Source: Streptomyces violaceus (GTDB lineage Bacteria > Actinomycetota > Actinomycetes > Streptomycetales > Streptomycetaceae). Taken from it: a DNA stretch of 8,959 nt. Of this stretch, positions 1 through 5,691 are shown in pieces. Below the pieces are notes generated by a model. That model was not told the origin of the DNA and searched no databases. It saw only the letters and a list, made by a program, of their open reading frames with translations. The position numbers and the translations under genes are program-made. The stretch lies in contig KL569132.1 in assembly GCA_000715635.1 (NCBI GenBank), positions 4,877 to 13,835 of the forward strand. The letters run 5' to 3'. Each line of letters starts with the position of its first letter. The stretch's first letter is position 1.

Positions 1-1
1 C

Positions 2-439
<438 letters not shown>

Positions 440-454
440 CAGGAAGGGCCCGAC

Positions 455-478
455 CGGCCGTCCTGGGTCGGACGGCCG
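455..478. terminator. bidirectional hairpin terminator between convergent genes
   Basis: A perfect 9-bp stem, CGGCCGTCC (455-463) paired with GGACGGCCG (470-478), encloses a 6-base loop. It lies in the 44 bases between the stop of the alditol oxidase gene (plus) and the stop of the winged-helix gene (minus). There is no T-run on either side, as is common for Streptomyces terminators. Its symmetry and position suit termination from both directions. Confidence 0.75.
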
Positions 479-483
479 CGGGG

Positions 484-828
484 TCAGGTCGTGGCGTGCG
501 GGCGGCCGCCGGGGGCCGTGGCGCGGTCGACCTCGTCCTTGACGAGCAGGGAGAGCAGCGACGCCACGGTCAGGCCGGCCTCGGCGGGGTGGCGCAGCAC
601 CTTGCCCGGGTCGATTTCGTATGTGTTGGAGCGGCCCTCCCTGGTATGGGAGAGATAACCGTCCTGCTCCAGATCGGCGATGATCTTCTGGACAGCGCGT
701 TCGGTGAGCCGGCAGTGGGCCGCGATGTCCCGGATACGGGCGCTGTGATTATCGGCGATGGCAGCCAGCACGCGGGCGTGGTTGGTGAGAAACGTCCATC
801 CGGTGTGTGACTCGGGCACTCCATCCAT
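484..828 (-). CDS. small winged helix-turn-helix transcriptional regulator
   Basis: This 114-residue DNA-binding protein belongs to the broad MarR/ArsR-like winged-helix group. Residues about 13-75 form one domain. A helix (NHARVLAAIADN) is followed by the helix-turn-helix RIRDIAAHCRLTERAVQKII (31-50), where the second helix should be the recognition helix. A beta wing, GYLSHTREGRSNTYEI (57-72), follows. The C-terminal helix (LTVASLLSLLVKDEV, 86-100) is suited to dimerisation; there is no ligand-binding domain and no Cys-based metal site. The ATG at 828 is preferred because a TTGAGT-N18-TAGAGT promoter lies directly upstream and puts the transcription start at or beside this ATG, which explains the lack of a normal ribosome binding site. 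The gene is divergent from the STAS-ANTAR gene and convergent with the oxidase gene. The regulated target is unknown; autoregulation and control of the divergent neighbour are the simplest guesses. Confidence 0.85.
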   Translation of the reverse strand: MDGVPESHTGWTFLTNHARVLAAIADNHSARIRDIAAHCRLTERAVQKIIADLEQDGYLSHTREGRSNTYEIDPGKVLRHPAEAGLTVASLLSLLVKDEVDRATAPGGRPHATT

Positions 829-834
829 GCCCCA

Positions 835-864
835 ACTCTACCGACCGGATGTTCACGCACTCAA
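835..864 (-). promoter_or_regulatory. housekeeping-type promoter of the winged-helix gene, predicted leaderless
   Basis: On the minus strand the -35 box TTGAGT (859-864) and the -10 box TAGAGT (835-840) are separated by 18 bases. This is a good match to the Streptomyces HrdB-type pattern TTGNNN-N17-18-TANNNT. A start point seven bases past the -10 box would be the A of the ATG at 828. No Shine-Dalgarno sequence with normal spacing is visible, only TTGGGGC touching the ATG. Both facts indicate a leaderless mRNA. Confidence 0.6.
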
Positions 865-874
865 AAACACGTAC
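854..874. repeat. CACGYAC direct repeat over the winged-helix promoter, possible operator
   Basis: CACGCAC (854-860) and CACGTAC (868-874) are 7-base direct repeats with one mismatch and a 14-base period. The first copy overlaps the -35 box of the minus-strand promoter. They lie in the 135-base divergent intergenic region, where an autoregulatory site could act. The copies are short, so chance is a real alternative. Confidence 0.25.
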
Positions 875-884
875 TTCGTTTCAT

Positions 885-909
885 GTATCGGTTGACGGGT
901 GTGGGGTAG
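885..909 (+). promoter_or_regulatory. possible SigB-like promoter of the STAS-ANTAR gene
   Basis: GTAT (885-888), 15 bases, then GGGTAG (904-909) resembles the stress-sigma pattern of Streptomyces SigB as I recall it (GNNT-N14-16-GGGTAY), with one mismatch at the last base. The nearby TTGACG (892-897) has no TANNNT box at 17-18 bases, so a housekeeping promoter is not evident. This would leave a 5' leader of about 45-50 bases before the ATG at 964. Confidence 0.3.
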
Positions 910-963
910 AGAGGTGACGCTGGAAAACGAAGGCAGGGCGAACGGACAAGGGAGAACAGGGCC

Positions 964-1776
964 ATGTCGGAGCCTGCGTACTCTGCGCGGTCTCACACCC
1001 ACGAGGGCGCCGTATCCGCGGCGAGCGACAGTGCGCCGACGGCGGTCCCACCCTGCATGGCGACCATGGACGTCGCACCGGACGGCGACCGGATGACCGT
1101 GACCCTGTGGGGCGAACTCGATCTGGGCAGCCGACGGCTCCTGCCCGATCTGCACGACATCCTCACGCTGTCGGGCAGCGGCATCGACCTGCGCCTGGAC
1201 GCCATCGGGTTCTGCGACTGCTCGGGCCTGAACATGCTGCTGGATCTGCGCATGCGCGCCCTCGACCAGGGCAAGACGGTCACCCTCCGCTCCTGCGGCC
1301 TGGCGGTCGAGCGCCTGCTCCGCCTGACCGGCACCAGGGAGCTGTTCTCGGACTCGGGCCCGGGCGCCGGGGGGACGACACCCTCGGCCGCCCGCATCGC
1401 GAGCCCGCGGGAGGAGGCCGTGCGCCCGGCCCGGTCCGGCACGGCCCCGCGGGAGGGCCCCGACCAGGAGCTGCGCACCGAAGTCGCCCAGCTGCGACGG
1501 GCCATGCAGACCCGGCCGACCATCGATCTCGCCCGCGGCATCCTGATGGCCTCCTTCGGCCTGAGTCCCGAGTCGGCCTGGAGCGTGCTGGTCAGGACCT
1601 CCCAGAACACCAACACCAAGCTCCACCACCTGGCCCAGGACCTCGTGAGCACTGTGCACGGCTCCGAGCTGCCGGAGCAGGTGCAGCAGCAACTGGCGGC
1701 CGCGGTCGCGAGCGCGAGCGTCCTGAGCGAGGCAGTGGCGCGTCCGGTGAGCGGGGCGGTCGAGGACAGGGCCTGA
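964..1776 (+). CDS. STAS-ANTAR fusion regulator (anti-anti-sigma domain plus RNA-binding antiterminator domain)
   Basis: This 270-residue soluble protein has two regulatory domains. Residues about 41-130 form a STAS domain: the WGELDL strand and turn (49-54), then IGFCDCSGLNMLLDL (81-95) at the position of the phospho-switch loop, then a LAVERLLRLTGTRELF tail. In SpoIIAA/RsbV-type proteins the residue after the loop Asp is the phosphorylated Ser. Here Asp85 is followed by Cys86, with Ser87 next. A Pro/Gly/Arg-rich linker (131-168) leads to an ANTAR domain (about 169-232). Its ELRTEVAQLRRAM coiled-coil helix, TIDLARGILM (186-195) and SAWSVLVRTSQNTNTKLHHLAQDLV match that family, which binds paired RNA hairpins to prevent termination. 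The start is supported by AAGGGAG at 948-954, nine bases upstream of the ATG. No receiver, GAF or PAS domain is present. Linking partner-switch signalling to RNA control is inference; RNA targets are not visible here. Confidence 0.88.
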   Translation: MSEPAYSARSHTHEGAVSAASDSAPTAVPPCMATMDVAPDGDRMTVTLWGELDLGSRRLLPDLHDILTLSGSGIDLRLDAIGFCDCSGLNMLLDLRMRALDQGKTVTLRSCGLAVERLLRLTGTRELFSDSGPGAGGTTPSAARIASPREEAVRPARSGTAPREGPDQELRTEVAQLRRAMQTRPTIDLARGILMASFGLSPESAWSVLVRTSQNTNTKLHHLAQDLVSTVHGSELPEQVQQQLAAAVASASVLSEAVARPVSGAVEDRA

Positions 1777-1818
1777 CGCGTCCCGCCCGCGCGCCCTGAG
1801 GCATCATGAACGAGCCAC

Positions 1819-1836
1819 GGCCGGTCACCACCGGCC
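1819..1836 (+). terminator. candidate hairpin terminator after the STAS-ANTAR gene
   Basis: A 7-bp perfect stem, GGCCGGT (1819-1825) with ACCGGCC (1830-1836), has a CACC loop and lies 42 bases after the stop of the STAS-ANTAR gene and just before the ROK promoter. There is no T-run. The position fits termination, but the stem is short. Confidence 0.4.
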
Positions 1837-1850
1837 TCACCAGGAGCGCA

Positions 1851-1886
1851 CTTTATAAAGCCCCTTTCCAAACCCCTTGTCGAAAG
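1851..1886 (+). promoter_or_regulatory. candidate ROK operator upstream of its own gene
   Basis: This AT-richer patch in GC-rich DNA contains a perfect 10-bp palindrome, CTTTATAAAG (1851-1860). It is followed by an inverted repeat of CTTTC (1864-1868) and GAAAG (1882-1886) with a 13-base spacer; sites further in (A at +7 and +9, mirrored by T) extend the symmetry. CTTT/AAAG half-sites therefore recur four times in 36 bases. The core AACCCCTTGTCGAA (1871-1884) recurs with one change upstream of the sugar operon (3297-3310). It overlaps the -35 box, where a repressor would block RNA polymerase. Assigning it to the ROK protein is inference. Confidence 0.5.
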
Positions 1887-1905
1887 TCCCGCCAGCCCAT
1901 AGCCT
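1877..1905 (+). promoter_or_regulatory. promoter of the ROK regulator gene
   Basis: TTGTCG (1877-1882), a 17-base spacer and TAGCCT (1900-1905) fit the Streptomyces housekeeping pattern (TTGNNN, TANNNT). The expected transcription start is near 1912, leaving a leader of about 60 bases before the GTG at 1971. The -35 box sits inside the sequence core shared with the sugar-operon promoter. Confidence 0.55.
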
Positions 1906-1970
1906 TGCGCCGCGCCGGTGCCGACGTCGACCCCGGCCAGGGCCGGTCCGGGAAGGAATGGGGCACTCCG

Positions 1971-3218
1971 GTGAAGCGCACATCACGCGACATCCGCACC
2001 GCGAACCGCTATGAGGTGCTGCGCCAGATCATCGCGGAGTCACCCACCTCCCGGCAGGAGCTGGCGGCCGCCACCGGCCTCAGCCTCGCCACGGTGGCCA
2101 CACTCGTGGGCGAGCTGCTCGACCTCCGCATGATCACGGAGGTCGGCTTCGAGGACTCGGCCGGCGGCCGGCCCCGGGGCCTGGTGGCGGTCAACGCCTC
2201 GGGGGGCGCGCTGATCGGCGTCGACATCGCCGAGACGTACGTCCATGTCGAGCTGTTCGACCTGGGACTGAACGTCCTGGCCCGCGCCGAGGAGGACGTC
2301 CGCGCGAGTGAGAGCCTGCCCGAGCAGGTGGTGGGCCATGTGGCGACCGCCGTCGGCTCGGTGGTCATGCAGGCCGGCATCGAGGGCGCCCGGGTGCTCG
2401 GGGTCGGTGTGAGCGTGCCGGGGCAGGTGGACCGCGCCACCGGCATCTCGGAGTACGCGCCCAACTGGGACTGGCACGACGTACCGCTGCTCGACCTGCT
2501 CACCGAGCACATCGCCTACCCGCTCTACCTGGACAACCCGCTGCGCGCCAGCGCGGTCGCCGAGCTGTGGTTCGGGGCCGCGCGCGGGGCCGGGACCGCC
2601 GTGGTGGTCAACCTCGGGACCGGGGTGGGCGCCGGGCTCGTCCTGGGCGGCGGGCTCCACCGCGGCGTGAGCAACAGCGCCGGCGAGTGGGGCCACACCA
2701 CGATGGTGCTGGACGGGCGGCTGTGCCGCTGCGGCAACCACGGCTGTGTGGAGACGTACGTCGGCGCGCGCGGCATCATGCTGAACCTGCGGGAGATCGG
2801 CCCCGACAGCGCGCTGCTGCACGCGGACGACCAGACGGCGACCATCGACGCGCTGGCCCGCGGGATCGCGGCGGACGACCCGGTGGCACTCCGGGCCGTC
2901 CACGAGACCGCCCGCTATCTGGGCGCCGGCGTCGCGGACCTGGTGAACCTGTTCAACCCCGAGATCGTCGTGCTGAGCAGCTGGGTCGCCCGCACCCTGG
3001 GCGAACCGCTGCTGCGCGAGGTACGCGAGGCCGTGACCCGGCACGCGCTGCCGCGGCCGCTGGCCGCCACCGAGATCGTCCTCTCCCCGATCCCCACCGA
3101 CCCGGTGTGCCTGGGCGCGGCGACGTTCGCGCTGGAGGGCGCCCTGCAGGCCGTCGGGCAGAAGAACGGCAAACGCACCGCCCCCGTGAGGAGCCGTACC
3201 GCCGCACCACCCTCGTAG
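1971..3218 (+). CDS. ROK-family (NagC/XylR-type) transcriptional repressor
   Basis: This 415-residue protein is a sugar-responsive DNA-binding repressor with an N-terminal winged helix and a ROK sugar-binding domain. Helix-turn-helix: TSRQELAAATGLSLATVATL (about 26-45) plus wing. The ROK domain starts near 80 and keeps NLGTGVGAGLVLGG (214-227) and the structural zinc motif CxCGx2GCxE (Cys252, Cys254, Cys259, Glu261) with the EWGH histidine (His242). The phosphate loop DIGGT of ROK kinases is DIAET (85-89). The catalytic motif ENDAN is DNPLR (188-192), with Pro190 in place of the catalytic Asp, so it should bind sugar but not phosphorylate it. The GTG start is chosen because KRTSRDIRTANRYEVLRQI is the usual N-terminus and GGAAGGA (1951-1957) lies 13 bases upstream, a somewhat long spacing. 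An in-frame ATG at 1806 would translate the promoter. Its position before the sugar operon and the shared promoter core make it the likely operon repressor. Confidence 0.9.
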   Translation: MKRTSRDIRTANRYEVLRQIIAESPTSRQELAAATGLSLATVATLVGELLDLRMITEVGFEDSAGGRPRGLVAVNASGGALIGVDIAETYVHVELFDLGLNVLARAEEDVRASESLPEQVVGHVATAVGSVVMQAGIEGARVLGVGVSVPGQVDRATGISEYAPNWDWHDVPLLDLLTEHIAYPLYLDNPLRASAVAELWFGAARGAGTAVVVNLGTGVGAGLVLGGGLHRGVSNSAGEWGHTTMVLDGRLCRCGNHGCVETYVGARGIMLNLREIGPDSALLHADDQTATIDALARGIAADDPVALRAVHETARYLGAGVADLVNLFNPEIVVLSSWVARTLGEPLLREVREAVTRHALPRPLAATEIVLSPIPTDPVCLGAATFALEGALQAVGQKNGKRTAPVRSRTAAPPS

Positions 3219-3288
3219 CGGCGGAAGCAACTCCTCCACTCCCCCCGCATGTTCGAAATCACGAACCGGACACAACGCTTCGAACAGA

Positions 3289-3311
3289 CTTCGTCCAACC
3301 CCTTGCCGAAG
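3289..3311 (+). promoter_or_regulatory. candidate ROK operator of the sugar operon
   Basis: The 23-base element has arms CTTCG (3289-3293) and CGAAG (3307-3311) around a 13-base spacer, the same geometry as the element before the ROK gene. It contains AACCCCTTGCCGAA (3297-3310), which equals the ROK-promoter core at 13 of 14 positions. The two symmetries are offset by one base relative to the core, so the exact recognition unit is uncertain. It overlaps the -35 box of the operon promoter. Confidence 0.5.
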
Positions 3312-3332
3312 CCTTAGCCGAAGCTCTAGCGT
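3303..3332 (+). promoter_or_regulatory. promoter of the sugar-uptake operon
   Basis: TTGCCG (3303-3308), an 18-base spacer and TAGCGT (3327-3332) match the Streptomyces housekeeping pattern. The start point should be near 3339, giving a leader of about 100 bases. Its -35 box lies within the core it shares with the ROK promoter, so both promoters could be shut by one repressor. Confidence 0.5.
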
Positions 3333-3351
3333 CCCGCACCGCACCTCTCTT

Positions 3352-3402
3352 TGAGCCATCTGGCGCGAGCCCCCGGGCCCGTGAGCCATCAGGCAGTGAG
3401 CC
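3352..3402 (+). repeat. TGAGCC repeats in the operon leader
   Basis: TGAGCCATC occurs at 3352-3360 and 3382-3390 (30-base period), each followed by a near-identical tGGC/aGGC. A third, shorter TGAGCC is at 3397-3402. All lie between the predicted transcription start and the first ATG of the operon. I recognise no riboswitch or other known leader RNA; the repeats may be incidental. Confidence 0.35.
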
Positions 3403-3439
3403 GAAGAGCCGCAGCCGCACTCGAGACAAGGACGTCAGC

Positions 3440-4705
3440 ATGTCGGCATCGAGCAACATGAACTGGGACCGCCGAACCGTAATGCGGGCCGCGATGGGCC
3501 TGGCCGCCGCCGGCGGACTTGCCGCGTGCGGCAGCAACACCGGGCGGGGCGGTGGCTCCGCATCGGGCAAGGGTCTCGTCCAGTACTTCCACGCCTACGG
3601 CGAGGCCGGCGTCGAGCAGGCCGTCAAGAAGTACGCGAAGGCCTACAAGGGCGCCAACGTGACCACGCAGTGGATCACCGGCAACAACTACGAGCAGAAG
3701 CTCTTCGCCGCGCTGCTGACCAAGAACGCGCCCGACGTCTTCGAGTTCCACCCGCAGATCCAGATGGTCAAGAGCGGTCAGGTGGCGGACCTGACCGACA
3801 TCATCGGTCCGGTCAAGGACGACTTCAACCCGGCCGACATCAAGTCGCACACGGTCGACGGCAAGATATACGGCGTCCGGATGATCGACGACCCGCAGTT
3901 CCTCTTCTACCGGCCCTCGCTGTTCAAGAAGGCGGGAGTCAAGGTTCCGACCACGCTCGAGGAGCTGATCGAGGCAGCCGACAAGCTGACCACGAGCAAG
4001 GTCAAGGGCCTCTTCCTCGGCAACGACCTGACCTCGATCGACCGCCCGCTGATCTGGTCGGCCGGCGCCGACACGCTCACCGCGGACAACAAGCCCGCCT
4101 TCAACACCGACGCCGTCGCCGAGGGGCTCACGCAGCTGCGTGGCCTGTTCACCAGCGGCAACCTGCTCCTCGACGCCCCCGCCGACTCGTGGGACCCGTC
4201 GGCCTTCATCCAGGGCCTGACCGCGATCCAGTGGTGCGGCATGTGGGCCATGCCGGCCATGCAGAAGGCGCTCGGCGACGACATCGGCATCTTCCCGTTC
4301 CCGAAGGTCGGCTCGGCCGGCAAGCAGTCGGTCTACAACGGCGGCTGGTCGATGTTCGTCAACGCCAAGAGCAAGAACGTCGACGCGGCCAAGGAATACG
4401 TCAAGTGGCTGTGGCTCGACCAGAAGGAGTACCAGGAGGACTTCGCCACCTCCTACGGCTTCCACATCCCGCCGCGCACCTCGCTGGCCGCGTCCGCGAC
4501 CAAGCTGAAGTCCGGTCTGCCGGCCGAGGGTGTCAAGCTCTTCAACGAGTTCGGTCACTTCGACAACATCGGCTGGACGCAGGCCATGATCGCCGCGTTC
4601 TGGGACGTGATCGCCAACACCGTCCGCAAGAACGGCGACCCCAAGGCCCAGCTCGCCGCCTGTGAGAAGAAGGTCAACGCCGAACTCAAGAAGCTCTTCG
4701 GATAG
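3440..4705 (+). CDS. ABC transporter sugar-binding lipoprotein (CUT1, UgpB/MalE-like)
   Basis: This 421-residue extracellular receptor would capture an oligosaccharide for the two permeases encoded next. The N-terminus is a lipoprotein signal: Arg11-Arg12 in DRRTVMR, a short hydrophobic stretch (MGLAAAGGL) and the lipobox LAAC with Cys30 as lipidation site. The paired Arg suggest Tat export, which many Streptomyces lipoproteins use. A Gly/Ser linker (31-44) leads to the fold of family-1 solute-binding proteins: an LVQYFHAYGE first strand, the NNYEQKLFAALLTKNAPDVFEF segment, and GLTAIQWCGMWAMPAM and YNGGWSMFVNAKSKNVDAAKEYVKWL in the second lobe. Several exposed Trp could stack on sugar rings. 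The start ATG has AAGGA at 3428-3432, seven bases upstream. The permease start lies 20 bases after the stop. The ligand cannot be read from sequence; a beta-galactoside is inferred from the GH2 enzyme in the operon. Confidence 0.92.
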   Translation: MSASSNMNWDRRTVMRAAMGLAAAGGLAACGSNTGRGGGSASGKGLVQYFHAYGEAGVEQAVKKYAKAYKGANVTTQWITGNNYEQKLFAALLTKNAPDVFEFHPQIQMVKSGQVADLTDIIGPVKDDFNPADIKSHTVDGKIYGVRMIDDPQFLFYRPSLFKKAGVKVPTTLEELIEAADKLTTSKVKGLFLGNDLTSIDRPLIWSAGADTLTADNKPAFNTDAVAEGLTQLRGLFTSGNLLLDAPADSWDPSAFIQGLTAIQWCGMWAMPAMQKALGDDIGIFPFPKVGSAGKQSVYNGGWSMFVNAKSKNVDAAKEYVKWLWLDQKEYQEDFATSYGFHIPPRTSLAASATKLKSGLPAEGVKLFNEFGHFDNIGWTQAMIAAFWDVIANTVRKNGDPKAQLAACEKKVNAELKKLFG

Positions 4706-4725
4706 AGCGCCGGACGGATCTCGAC

Positions 4726-5691
4726 ATGTCGACCACCACCACGCGCGGGGTCGCCCAGCCCGCCCCGGCCAAGGTCTCCAAGACCCGGCCGCGGCGGGGC
4801 CTGAGGGCGAACAGCACCTTCAACTTCTGGCTCTTCACCGGACCGTTCCTCATCGGCCTGGTGATCTTCGTCTTCGTGCCCATCGGCTGGAGCATCTGGC
4901 TCAGCTTCTTCGAGGCACGCTTCACCGTCACACCGAGCGAGTTCGTCGGCTTCGACAACTACAAGCAGATCCTGACGGACACGAACTTCCGGAACTCCCT
5001 CGTCACGTTCACCGTGTTCGCCGCGTTCATCGTGCCGGCCACCTGGGCCATGTCGCTGGGACTCGCCCTGCTCGTGAACCGGCTGCGGTTCATGCGGGCG
5101 TTCTTCCGGTCGGTGTTCTTCCTGCCGACCGCGGTCAGCTATGTCGCCGCCGCGCTGATCTGGAAGATGTCCATCTTCAACGGCGTCCGCTTCGGCCTGG
5201 CCAACACCGTCCTCGGCTGGGTCGGCATCGACAACGTCGCCTGGCTGGCCAACCCCGACCCGCCCTGGTACTGGCTGGTCATCGTGACCGTCCGTCTCTG
5301 GCTCCAGTCGGGCTTCTACATGATCCTTTTCATCGCGGCGCTGCAGAACATCCCGCGGGAGCTGTACGAGGCCGCCTCCATCGACGGCGCCAAGCCGGGC
5401 TGGCAGACCTTCCGGCACATCACGCTGCCGCAGCTGCGGGCCACGTCCACCGCGGTGATCCTGCTGCTGCTGATCGCCGCCTACCAGGCCTTCGACGAGT
5501 TCTTCAACCTGCTCGGCAAGGCCACCTGGGGCCAGCCGCCGCTGGTCGAGCTCTACAAGATGGCCCTCGGCCAGAACCAGAACTACGGCGCGGGCAGCGC
5601 GGGCGCGGTCGTCCTGACCCTCCTCATCTGCGTCGTGACCCTCTTCCAGGGCAAGCTCATGGGCTTCGGAAGGGGTGAGGAGACCAAGTGA
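4726..5691 (+). CDS. CUT1 sugar ABC transporter permease (MalF-like)
   Basis: This 321-residue inner-membrane permease is one half of the translocation channel. After a basic cytoplasmic N-terminus (1-32) I count six hydrophobic segments, near 34-61, 90-117, 127-147, 182-207, 241-263 and 289-308. The cytoplasmic EAA loop, which docks on the ATPase, is EAASIDGAKPGWQTFRHITLP (215-235) and keeps Glu-Ala-Ala, Gly221 and the Ile-x-Leu-Pro end. GFDNYKQIL (75-83) is typical of MalF/UgpA-type proteins. The ribosome binding site is weak (GGACGG, 4712-4717), so translation may depend on coupling to the binding-protein gene 20 bases upstream. The stop overlaps the next start by four bases (GTGA). Confidence 0.93.
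   Translation: MSTTTTRGVAQPAPAKVSKTRPRRGLRANSTFNFWLFTGPFLIGLVIFVFVPIGWSIWLSFFEARFTVTPSEFVGFDNYKQILTDTNFRNSLVTFTVFAAFIVPATWAMSLGLALLVNRLRFMRAFFRSVFFLPTAVSYVAAALIWKMSIFNGVRFGLANTVLGWVGIDNVAWLANPDPPWYWLVIVTVRLWLQSGFYMILFIAALQNIPRELYEAASIDGAKPGWQTFRHITLPQLRATSTAVILLLLIAAYQAFDEFFNLLGKATWGQPPLVELYKMALGQNQNYGAGSAGAVVLTLLICVVTLFQGKLMGFGRGEETK

Larger units (their letters stand above)
3219..3439 (+). promoter_or_regulatory. regulatory intergenic region upstream of the sugar operon
   Basis: The 221 bases between the ROK stop and the operon's first ATG hold no gene. From left to right they contain: an imperfect hairpin across the ROK stop (GAGGAG 3188-3193 with CTCCTC 3231-3236 and CCGCCG 3199-3204 with CGGCGG 3219-3224), possibly a weak terminator; a perfect inverted repeat GTTCG-N6-CGAAC (3251-3266); a second TTCGAA (3279-3284); the site shared with the ROK promoter (3289-3311); a GCCGAAGC direct repeat (3305-3312 and 3317-3324); the promoter; and a leader with TGAGCC repeats. 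The dense CGAA/TTCG half-sites suggest cooperative repressor binding. Confidence 0.5.

Noticed and set aside
892..912. TTGACG and TAGAGA as a housekeeping promoter for the STAS-ANTAR gene
   Set aside because: The boxes are only nine bases apart, too close for a functional pair.
1806..1970. N-terminal extension of the ROK protein from an ATG at 1806
   Set aside because: These 55 codons cover a hairpin, the AT-rich operator patch and both promoter boxes. The peptide is not domain-like, and the usual ROK N-terminus begins at the GTG at 1971.
3188..3236. Possible terminator hairpin at the ROK stop
   Set aside because: Two 6-bp paired segments are interrupted by a 5x6 internal loop with a 14-base terminal loop. 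That is too weak for a separate feature, so it is noted only within the intergenic entry.
2040..3389. 449-residue minus-strand frame over the ROK gene
   Set aside because: It is a shadow frame. It has no domain, and the plus strand encodes a complete ROK protein with zinc and helix-turn-helix motifs.
2567..3439. Long plus-strand frame reading into the binding-protein gene (712 residues in total)
   Set aside because: The upstream part is the wrong frame of the ROK gene (Arg/Gly-rich) and crosses the operon promoter. The true start is the ATG at 3440, with AAGGA seven bases upstream and a lipoprotein signal right after.
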